Shown in pieces: positions 16,001 to 28,000 of a stretch of DNA of 64,000 bases. Below the pieces are notes generated by a model. That model was not told where the DNA came from. It saw only the letters and a list, made by a program, of their open reading frames with translations, and did not search any database. The DNA comes from Marinobacter sp. es.042 (GTDB lineage Bacteria > Pseudomonadota > Gammaproteobacteria > Pseudomonadales > Oleiphilaceae). A program made the translations under genes and the position numbers. The stretch lies in NCBI RefSeq assembly GCF_900188315.1, contig NZ_LT897781.1:2728001-2792000 (forward strand), in the 5' to 3' direction. Every line of letters begins with the position of its first letter. Position 1 is the first letter of the stretch.

Positions 16001-19000
16001 TAGCGGCACTCAAGGTCACGTTCTGGCCGATGATATTGGCGTCCTCGTTGACCACCGATCCTCCGGCATCTTTCTCGATGAGGGCCCGGGACACGCTGTT
16101 GCGAAGCTGACTTTCGGTCCAGATGGCGCCATCGGCGATATCCGTCAACACATCGGCGTCGACTTCGTAAACAAAGGTCTCATCGTAGGCCGCGCCGCCG
16201 AACTCCTCGTGAAGGTCGTGGTAGGACTGGCTCTGACTCGCCTCGTAATCGGCCAGCTGAGTGTCTGTCCAGCCACTTTCGTTCACCAGGAAGTCACGCT
16301 CAGAGCTGTCCAGAGTGTACCGATAGTCCGGATCATAATCCGCGACCACCAGATTGCCCGCCTCATCCCGGCTCAGGCGCAACTGCCAGTAACGCTCATA
16401 GCGTGCCTGGCCGGCGTTCTGCAGCGCTTCTTTTTGCTGCTCCAGCGACGCCTCCGCGCCTGCACCCAGAAGGTTGGCGTTGTTCCAGACATCCAGCAAT
16501 TCATCGGCCCGGCGCTCGTCGCGTACATCATTGGTGTTGGCATCAACCAGGTCACCGTCGGCAACTGAGATGCTGACATCTCCACCCGCTGCAATCTCAA
16601 CCACGCGGATGTCGCCAATCGTCTCGTTCAGCGTAATGTCGCCCTGTGCCGCAGCCGTCACCGTGCCGTCGCGGAACCGCGTCCGGTTACTGTTAATGTT
16701 AAACGCACTGCCGACAGCGCCAATCGAACCCGCCCGTGCGGTGAGCGTCAGGTTGTTGCCCCGCACCAGAGAGTCAGGCCCAAGACCGACCAGGTTGCCC
16801 TGAGCTGAGAGCAACACATCGTTATTGGTGTCGACCCTGTCCACCAAAAGATCACCACGAATGGCATCCAGGTCGACATCCCCGATGGCGGTGATGGCGT
16901 TCAGGCCGCCCGCCCCGACATCAATCGCCAGCGTGCCCTCGTTTCCAATCCCGGAGAACGCATCAAGCTCGAGACGGTCAGCATCGATCACCACGTCCGA
17001 GCTGACCGCGTTGATGCTGCCATTGCTGGCTTCCAGGCGAGTGACGCCGTCGGCGTTGTTGAGCTCACCGGCCAGGGTCAGATCCGAATTGGTACTGACA
17101 GAAAGACTGCCGCTATCGTAACCACTGAACGTGATCGCAATGTCATGGTCTGCATCGATCACGTTCCTCGAAATACTGAACCCGCCCTTGGTTTCCGTGT
17201 ATTCCTCGTAATAGCGTTCCGTGAGGCAAATCAGAACCCGGGTAACACATTCTGTCCAGGTGCTGCGGTCCCCGGTGATCGGATTTTCTCCAGTTTCGAA
17301 CGGTTCACCGTCAAGTTCCGCCACATTGAAACCAACGTATTCAGCTCCATCCATCGGCGTGGCGCTGCCCTGATCCACCCAATCCCCGATGGTGGTGCTG
17401 GTCGCCTCGCCGCCATCAATAAATCCAATGATGGTGTCCCAATACCTGGTTATAACTCGCTTCTGTGAGGTCTTCTGACCCTCAAGCCAGACATAATCCA
17501 GGCCCTCCGACGGCGAGTAGCTTGCCTGCCGGGTATTGTCGAGGGTCTCATTGAGGAACGCCTCCGTCCGGGCTATCTGGTCATACTTGCCTTTATAAAT
17601 CTGCACATCGTCGCCCAGGCGGGTGTAGATGGTGCTGTTGACGACGGTCTCACCACCTTCTACATCGGTGTCATTGATCCGCAGCACACCCTCGATGTCA
17701 TTACCCAGGCTGATGTCGGCAAGGCGTAGATCCCGACCGGTGGTGTTCCGGATATTCACCCGGCCGTAACCATCCATCACCCGGATTTCACCACCACCGG
17801 TACTCATGATCTCACCGGTGAGTTCCATGTAACCGCCAGCCACATCCACTTCGTCCAGTACAATGCGCTCGTTGGCGTAGTCATAGCGGAAGCCGATGAT
17901 GCCTTCGCTCGGGTCTGAATCGGTAATGCGCACCCATTCACCCGCAACGGGGTTGGCCGGGCGATTACTGTCAATCAGGCCCATCGCAGCCTCATCAATC
18001 ACCACCGACCAGTCCGCGATGCCCGACTGAATGGTGCCATTGATATTCAGGTAACGCGCGCTGGCGACCAGATTGTTCCCCGCAATAAAGGTCCCCGGGT
18101 CATAGCCGGGCTCATTAAAGTCGGCACCGCGAGGGTCATTACCCACATGCCGGAAACTGTCCACATAGCTCAGCAGGATGTTGGCACCCGCGCCGATGTC
18201 GAGGGAATCACCCCGGATATCACCCTGGATATACAGACTGCCCTGGGTGCTTTCCAACTCGATACTTCCGCCCAGGTTCAGAATGTCTCCTTCCACAAAA
18301 ATATCGGTGGGCAGAAGGCCACTGAACAGGGCATCCCCTGTTTCAGAGGTGTCTGGCAGATCCACGTCTGAAGGGTTGAACGTGTTATTCACGGTAATCG
18401 ACGGCGCATCTGAATTAGCGCCACTGATGAACTGGCCGAACGCCGCGCTGCCATGGTCGCCGGTATTTAGCGAAGCAAGGTCCGCATTATTTTCGACCAG
18501 TGAGTCGTTAAATGTGATACCGCCTGTGGCGTCGTTCGGGATTTCCAGCCCACTCAGGCGCAGGAAGGCCGGGCTGCTGTTCTGGATCTCAATCGTGGCA
18601 TCGCCCGGGGCGTTCAGTGAGCCCGAACCAACCAGCGCGTCACCCGTCACCTTGATGTTGCCGCCGCGGGCAATCACAGGGTCAACCTCGACAATCTGGA
18701 TGGGCAGGTCTTGCGGTGCGATCAACCGGCCATTGTTGAAAATGGTGTCCCGGTCGTACCCGAGTTCTTCCACATAGAAGTCCGCCAGGGCTTCCCTTAG
18801 CAGATTGATCTCAGACTGAAAGGCTGCCCTTTCGGTGGGTGAGGCTGCGTACTCCGCCTGCATGGCGGCGAGTTCGTCAATCCGGTCCTGGATGGTCTGG
18901 TTGTAAGAGCCCTCTACGATGCGGTAATTGATGCCATTGGTACGCTCGTTTTCAACGATGACAATTTTGTCGTCTGTGATGGTGTAGCCCAAATCAAGGC

Positions 19001-22000
19001 GCTCGCGGTTGTGCACCCCCGCCCTGAGCGTGCCGTTGACCGACACCACTTCATCCGAGGTTGATTCAGCCACCCCGGTCACCGTCTGGAGAGAAATCTC
19101 CTCACCGCCCACCAGATCACTGATGCCATTGGTGATACCCTCGACGGCCTGGGTTGCCAGATCGGTGCCGGTGCCCCGGCCAACCAGGTCCTGGCGGCCG
19201 GGACGCGCGTTCAGGATGATGTCGCGAACACCCTCGACCACACTGCCACTTTCAACGGTTACCCGGGAACGGTTTTCCAGGTCAGTCATCGCGACCGGGG
19301 GATTATTCATCGCAATGGCGGTGTTATTCCACAGGTCGGTGCGCCCGGTGAGCTCAAAACGCCCGTCTGTGCCCCCGGAACTCATACCGGCGTTCAGGGT
19401 AACGTCGCCGTATCCCTTCAGAAACGCACCCGTACCGATGGTAACCGTGTTATCTGCCGTCATTTCAAGATTCGTAAGGCCCGATGCAGCGCCCGAGAAG
19501 CCATAGGTCTTGACGCTCACACCAATGTCGGCCCGCGCGTCGGTACGCGCGCCCATGGCCAGCTCACCTACGGAGGTTAAACGGGCATCCTCCCCCACTG
19601 ACACATCGGCCACAGAAATCAGCGTGGCATAGGCCTCACCACGGCCATTGGGCAACGCCCCGCCGGCATCAATCAGCAGGCGGTCATCGATGTCAAAGAC
19701 CGTTTCAGCATCAACCAGGAATTCACCAGGCGCACGCCAGTCGCCGGTGACTTCCAGGGCAGCGTTACTGCCAATGTTCACCAGGCTGTTCAGCGTCACG
19801 TTGGTGGTGACCGTGGCCGCGGCTGCGTTGGCAATACCGCCAGCCCCGGTGGTGAGGTTGTAGCCATCACCGGTTTTCCTGGCCTCGGCCCGGCTGTCGA
19901 TATCGATGTTGCGGGCGTCTACCCGCGCACCATCGGCAACAATTGCCTCCGCTGTCGCTTCCACATCGTGGAAAGATGTTCCGCCACTGGCGCCCAGGGC
20001 CGATGCCTGAACGGTACTCACCTGGGCGTTGAAATCAGACGTGTGGCTGGCATTGATGGCCAGCCGGTTCAGCGTGGCAAGACCCTGGTTAGCCAATTCA
20101 GCGATGGTTGTACTGGTATCACTGGTGTTCGCTGTAGTGGACGCACCCGCAATCAGGCCGCCGCTTCCGGCTTCGGCATCAATACGGTTACGGGTCTCAC
20201 TGTCAGCCAGGATTGTCAGATTATTGCGCACGGGGAAATCAAGAGCACCGCCAAAACGTGCTGTGGTGGTTCCATCGGCCGTCGCACTGGCTTTGTTGGT
20301 ACCGATAGACCCGGCAAGCCCCACCGCGAAACCGTCGGCTTTGGCGTACTGCCCATTGGTGTTTTCTGCATTGACTTCAACGTTGCCCAGCACAGACACC
20401 GTCGCATCCAGAACCGCCGCCACATCGGAAGAACCGACAGCATTGGCTTCAGTGGCGCTGTTGCCCACACCAATACCACCGGCGGAACCCTCGGCAATAG
20501 CTTCCGCGCTATTGGCGCTGCTACTGGTTTTATCAACACCGGCGTTGACCGACACACCGCCGAAGCCGCCAACCAAGCTGTCACCGTCCACGGTGGAACC
20601 CACATCGGCGCTGGTCTGCGCGTTGGCAATGGACGCGCCGATAGCCAGGCCGCCAGCAAAGTTGACACCTTGTGAATACGCAGTGGTATCGGTGGTGGCG
20701 CCGGCAATCACATCCAGCCCGGCACCCTGAACCTGCAGGTTGCTGTTGTAAACGCCGGCGTGAACGCTGGTGCTGTCCAGAGCGGTTGAAATCGCACCTG
20801 AACCAGCGGCTGCAAGGCCGCCGGCCGCTGCCATGGCATGGACATCCACGGCCCCGGAAGACAGCGCCTCTACCCGGGTACCAAAGCGGTCATTGTATGT
20901 GCTGTTTTCAATCCTGGCGTCGACATCACTCTGCTTGCTGCCGGTCGCCACCACCACACCAACAGCCGCCGCTCCGGCTGTCGCGCCAATGGCATCCACC
21001 TCGACGGATGTGGCGTCTTCGGCTTTGACCGCCACGGTTGTATTGGTAGCGCCACCCCCGCTGCGGGAAACCGTTCCGGAAACCCCTGCGTGCACCAGGT
21101 TGTCGATACGGCTGTCAACCACCGAGGCCCCAAGGCCCACCAGCCCCGCACCACCGGCGAACGCCGTGGACCACAGTGCGTGGTCGTAGCCGTCACTGGC
21201 CAGCGCATGAGCCTCGACCGCAAGATTACCCCGCAGATCAAGGGTCGAAGCGCCCGTTACTTCGGCGATAACCGTGTTGAACGCCCGATCAATAACAACG
21301 GCACCGCCAGCGCCAATCCCGCCGGCACCGGCGGCTCCTGCGGTCGTCAGAATGCCGGTTTTATCTGTTGCGGTTACCGAAACATCCCGAGCCCGAATCG
21401 CCGAATCGTCAACCCTTGCGGTTGTAGTATCCGCCAGTGCGGCATCGGTGCCGGCGTAAACGTCGTAGCTTGCATTGGCCGAGATCGCCTCAGACTCGCC
21501 ATCCGCCAGGAGCTCTGACGCCGCGCCATCGCGATCTGCATTGGCAAGACTGTTCAGCTCATTCAGGGTACCCGCGTCGTCTTTGTCCAATTCCTCGTTG
21601 GCGTCACCCCGGTCGCCATTACCAATAAAGGTGACCGAAAGCGCACCGGAAATACCGACGGTGCCGCCGGCCCCCGCAGCCACACTGACGGAATCGACGG
21701 TGGTGTTGCTCAACGCATCGACTACGACATCGCCGGTTGTTTCAAGACGGCTGTTCTCGACGGAAGCGGCAACGGTGGAATGCACAACAGACACCGTACC
21801 ACCGGCGCCGACACCAACCCCGGCAGCAGAAGCGCCGATACCCAGGGCGCCGGCCAGGCTATTCACATCGATATTGTCTTCGGCGGCGACACGGATTGCT
21901 CCGGTGGTGCCTGCATTGCCTACATCGGCATCCCTGACACGGGCAACGGTTCTGTTCTCTCCAACGGTGGCCGCCACACTGCCGGCCACGCCCACGGCGC

Positions 22001-25000
22001 CAGCGCCGGAGGCGCCCACTGCCAGGGTATCAATCTTGCTGCCGGTTCGGGCCTCAACCCGGGTTTCACCGCTAACATCAATCGCGCTGCGCTCGCCGGC
22101 ACTGCCGCCGTCCCGTGCGCTGCCATCAATGGTCGCTTCGGTGGTCAGTGAACTGATCGCCAGGTTCATAGCCCCTGCGACCGCAACCGTACCGGCACCG
22201 CTGACAGCACCGGCGGCCAGCAATAGCTGATTGTCAGATTCTGCATTTACGCTCAGGCCGTCAGCGGTCACCGAGGTACCGCTATCCATGTAAGCGAGCG
22301 TGGTGGCGTCGTGAAGTGCGAAGGTACCACTGCCGGCGGCAACCCCGCCCGCACCGCCAGCAGCGCCGGCAGACAACACCGTTGAACCGATACCCGTATA
22401 GGCATCGACGGTGACATCACCGGCTGCGCTTGCCGCGACATCACTCAGGAACGCTTCGGTCTGGCGGTTTACAATATCCGCCACCAGCACGCCGGTGCCG
22501 GCACCACCACCACTGCCGGCGATACCCAGCCCCATGTTGCTGGTGTAGGCATGGCTGGATGCGCGCACATCCAGTTCCTGGGCGGCATCGGCACCGGTTT
22601 CGGCATTGATTGCTGCACTGGAGACACCGGCTCGTGTACTGCCACCGACGATATTGGTGGTACCCGTGGCTGCGCCGGCACCGGTGCCGGAACTGAACCC
22701 AGCGGTTACCGCCAGCGTAGACACGCTCTGTAAAGACTGGGCATTGACCGCAACACCGCGGACCTCACGGGAACTGCCATTGAGGTCAGTGGCGGTCAGA
22801 TCGGCAAGCTCCTCCAGGGCCAGCAGTTCTGGCTTCTCGGCCAGGCGGCCGTCGGCCACCTCAAGACCGCTCGGGTCACCCAGCGCCAGTGCACTGACCG
22901 AAGTGTCCGGCCCGGCGATCAACGCCTCAGTGTTGGCCAGCATATGATTCACAACCAGCGACGCGCCGCCGCCAAAGTTGCCAGAACTTACCCCAGCGGC
23001 ACCGGCAAACACTTCCAGAACGTCGTTGTTGCCGGCCAGCACACCCACATTATTCTGGGCCACCACCTGGGCGCCACCGGCAATCTCAGCCAGAGTGTTG
23101 GTGTTGAGCAGGTTCACCGACACAGAGCCGCTCAATCCATCCGTACTGCCTACCGAGAGGCCCGCCGAAACCGTGCCAATCCGGGCATCTGATTGCGCCT
23201 GAACCAGCAGATCAGCAACGTTGAGCTGCCCGCCCTGAACAGACGCCTCGATATCATTACCAATCCGGTTGACTGCCACGGCTGCGCCAACGGCTGACGC
23301 GCCGCCCTGGATGGCGCCTGCAAGGCTGTCAATCGAGCTGTTATCGGCCGCAGTGACAACAACGCCTGCAGCTTCATTATTCAGCCTGGCGCCTTCAACT
23401 CGCGCACTGACCGTGTTGTTGATAAAACTGTTGGCGTTTGAAACACCGAACGAAAGCCCAGCGGCACCACCGGCAGACGCACCCAGCGTCTTGATCTCCG
23501 AGTAACCACTGGTGTTAACCGCCAGCGTGTCAGTCTCCAGAAACTCTGTGCCCTCAACCCCTGCATCGTAGGCGCCGGTGATGGTATTGGTGGCCGATGC
23601 CAACCCGACACCCGCAGCACCACTGGCTGTTACAGCACCGGCCAGCGACCAGATACTCGCACGGTTGTCTGCGGTACCCGTGCGCACCGTTGCTGCCACA
23701 TCGCCAGCCGTCACCTGGCCGGCATTGATCAGGGCACTTGTGCCCAGGGTCATGATGTTGACACTGGCGGAACCGGCAAGCGCGACACCTTCCTGGTTTG
23801 CCGCGACCGAACCCGCGACCGCGATGGAGGCAATATCGGCGTCCTGATCAGCTGTAACAGACACCGTGCCTTTCTCATTGAGCGCACCGCCATCGGTAAC
23901 GACGGTGTTGCCACCGAGTTCGGCAGATACGGTGCCGCCAATCTCGTTGTAACTGGCCGAGGCGCCAACCGCCGCCTGACCGCCCGCACTCACAGCCACG
24001 CTGCCCGCGAGTGAGAAGAAATTACCATCGGCTGCGGCACTGACGGACACGTTGTCGGCATCCAGAGCGCTTTGCCCCAGCACCCGGGCGACTACCTCCG
24101 TGCTGCTCAGCGTGATTGCACCCGAGCCCATGGCCGATACGCCGTTGCCGCCAGAGACGCTGGCACCGGCCGCCACACCAATGGCCTGCCGTGAATTGCG
24201 GGCCGACACGTCCACGTCGCCGTCGGTGGCCGTCACGTCCGCATCGCGGATTTCCGCCACGTAACTGCCGCGCAGGTCAGTGAAGCCAATGGAAGCGCCG
24301 GCCGCTGCGTTACCGCCACTGACACCGAACGAGCCAGCAAAGCCCAGTACCACCTCGCCCGAAGCCAGGCCTTCAGCATCCAGCCCCAGATCCGGCTGTT
24401 CTTCACCAACACCCAGCAATGCACTGCCATTGAAGTCATCCGCCGCGCCGGCGGTGTCCATGCGGAACAGGTCTTCCGGCACTGTGGTACCGGCATCACT
24501 GCGGGCGGTGACCCTGACATCACCAGCCGACTCCACCGCCGACGCCGCCAGCAGGTTGTCGTAATCCGGCACATCCGGCGTTTTCGCATCGCCGTCATGG
24601 TCTTGCGTACCATACAGGCCGGTGATGCCCGCTTGCAGATCGCTGTCGACGGTCAGAATGTAGACTGAACCTGCACCTGCGAAGGAGCTGCCGGTCGCCA
24701 CGCTGCCACCGAAGGCGCCACCAAGGATACGGGCAGCGCCGAGAGCACTGACCCCCACCTCATCAAAACCGGTCAGATTACTGCCGCGAATCATGGCGCT
24801 GACGTCGTTATCGATACGTCCGTAGGTGGCCGCAAGGCCGACACTACCGCCGGAGCCAGAACCCAGGTTCAGCGCCAGCGAGCCGCCGCCGGTGAGGATG
24901 CGGGAGCGATCATAACCGGTGATATTGACGCTGCTGCCATCACTCTGGCCCTGAAGGTTGCTGCCCTCCACTTCGGCATCGAAATCGGATGCGATAGCAG

Positions 25001-28000
25001 CAACCGACAGTGATCCCGCGCCACTGGCGCCGGAGCTGGACGATGACGTCGCAGACATCGCCAGGCCAATGGACAGAATGTCACCCGAACCTGCCGCGAG
25101 AACATCCAGAAGGTTAACCTGACCGTCCACGCCATACAGACCAGCCCGGACTTCGTTATCAATATCGTTAAACGCCGCAGACGCCGCCACGGCAGCCGCG
25201 CTGCCACTACCGCCGGCAATGGCAATAGCCGCCGCACCCGCCGCGCTGATCTGATCCACATCGCCAATGGCACGAACATTGACGTTACTGGCGGCGCTGT
25301 CCTGCCCGCTGATCAGAGCGGTATCCCGAACCTCGGCGATGGTGTCCATCTGTGCCATGTTCAGGGTGACAGACCCGGCCCCGGCTATGCTGCTGCCGGG
25401 CTGCCCGCCGGCGACCGCTCCAAACGCTGAACCAGCCGCCGAAAGTGCCGCCGTGAAGCTGCCATTCTGAGCCTGAGTTGCGGTGGGCGAAGGGGACGGC
25501 GTTGGGGGTGGCGGGGTACCGCTGGCCGGCGTATTGACGGCGGCTGCGCCGGCCGCGGCGATAACGCCCACGGTGCCCCGGCTGATGGCATCCACGTTCA
25601 GGTCGTCTACCACCAGGCCGGCAGTTTCACCGCCAGCGACCGGCACGTCAGTCGGGGTTGAGCCGGCTTCTTCGCCCTCATCCAGTGCCCGGTCGTCGCT
25701 GTTATCACCGATATACGCTCGGGTGTCGCTGTGAACGTCGTTATAGGCAAACGCAATACCTATGGCTGCTTTCGTTGATGAGCCGGAGCCATCGGTACTG
25801 GGCGGGGCAATCGCCACGGCTCCGCCGATGGTCCACAGGTTGATGCTGTAATCCGCGCCCAGGTTAACCGCATTGGCCTCAACTCTCGCACCCTGGTGGA
25901 TGCTGGCACGGGTGGTGGCATTTACGTTGGCGTAGCTGACAATGCCGTTACCGGCAATGCTCTCGCCAGAGCCCGCCGAGGGCGCAACCACGTACATCAG
26001 TTCGGTGGTATTGGCTTTGACACTCAGGTCCGTGGTGGTGATGTGCGCACCATCACCAATACCCGCGATGGTGCTGCTGCCAAACTCAGTCCAGCCAACG
26101 GAGCCACCCAGCGAGTTCCCGGTGGGTGAGTTACGGGCAGTAATCCAGGTCAGGAACGAGACATTACCCGTCACACCCGCCGTTTCAGAGAACGAGCGGG
26201 CATCAATATCCACGCCACCGGCCCAGTTCCAGTCGTCAACAAAGTCCAGATCGTGGTCATCCTCGCCCTCGGGCGGGTCAAACGGCACCGCGAACTCGCT
26301 GGACCACTCTTCATCGATACCGGTGGTGGTCAGCTTCGCGCCTTCGCCTACCCAGGCTTTAGTGTCATGGCTAGCGAAGGTGCCGTTGAAGCTGCCATAA
26401 GCAGCGGTAGAGGTTTCGCCGGTTTGTGCGATGCTATTGGCGTAAGCGTTGGCGTAGCTGGTCAGCAAGTTATCGGCCAGGCCAAAGTTCTCAAGCGCCG
26501 CTACGTCCGGGTCGAAGTACAGCTGCGCGATCTCGTTGATCGCCGCAAAGAAGTCCTGAGGGCCGTCCCAGTCTTCCGGGTTGAAGGTCGACAGAATCTC
26601 ATCGTAGTCGTTGTCGATCGGCAAGGCGCTGCGTGCGCCCACGCCGATGTTACGGGCGGTGATATCCGCTCCGTCGCCAATAATCGCCTGGCTGGAATGG
26701 AGGTAATCGCCATAGGTAAAGGCAACGCTTCCAGTGAACTGGGCACCGTCTTTCTCGGACAGCGAGTTGGCGCGGCTGTCGGCGATGCTGCGAACCCCCT
26801 GATTCACCACCCGGGAACGCACCGACACATTGCCATCGGCATTTAAAGACACGCCCTCGCCAATCTCTGCGCGGGCACTCTGCTGGCTGAACGTCAGGCT
26901 GGTGGCGGCGGCGATTCTCAGATCGGCCGGCTGGCCAGTCCTGCTGACCTGGCCCTGCACAAACGCATTAATGCCCTGGCTCCGCTGGCGCTTACTGCCG
27001 ACCAGGTAGTCGATGGCATTGAAACCATTCTGGACCTCGGCCTTGGTGACCCGGGCATCGCTCAGGTTGTCTGCAACCACATCCAGCGAGTTAAGGCCGG
27101 CGTCGTCCGCCATGCTGGCATTGAACGCAGCATGGGCATTGGTATTCCAGGCCGAGATGGCCAGCGTAAGCGCACCCTGAGACGGCGCATTCGTCGCCGT
27201 GCTGCCTGCCGAGCTGCTCGCCTCAGTGATAAATGTGTCAAGATTGCTGGCGCGCACCTCCACGTTCTCTGCCGCCAGCTGCACGTCTTTGCCTACCGTT
27301 GCCTCGGTGTCGGTGGCGGCGACACCAATGGCCAGGGAAAACGCACCCACAGTGTTGCCGGCATTGCCCCGCCTTGCCCGCTCAATCTCCGCTTCGGAGG
27401 CTAACTCAAGGGTATTCCGGCTTTTGGCAACAACGGCAAGCTCGGCCGCGTTCACCTCGGCATTACCCGAAATCCGCGCGGCGCTGGTGCCAGACACTTC
27501 GCCGTAAATGACGCCAACCCCGAACGGAGGCAGCGAAGCGGTCGCCAGGCCGCCGGTACCACCGATCGCCTTGCGCTGTGCGTCTGCTGTGACGTTCACA
27601 TTGCCGCTGGCGTCCAGCAGCGCACCATCACCAATCTCGACCACCGCATTGCTGTGGACAATCGCCGTGGTAACTGGGAAACCCAGCGCCAGCAGGCTGG
27701 TAATATCCCAGGGGTCGTCAAAGCTCTCGAGGGCATTGTCCTGAATGTCTTCAGACTCAATGTCTGCGATTTCCTCGGCCACCGTCAGCGCGCTGGTCGG
27801 GTCGGCGGGGTCCAGAGAGGACAGCCAGCCGAAATCCACTTCACCGATGGCAATGGCAGACACATCAATATCAGCACCGCGCAGCGCACCGTTCACCTCA
27901 ACGTCGGCGTTGGCGGTGGAAACCCCTGCAAACTTCACATCCGAAGCCCGGGCTTCGAGTTTGATATTACCCGCCTCACCAGCAGCGCCGGTGTAACCGG

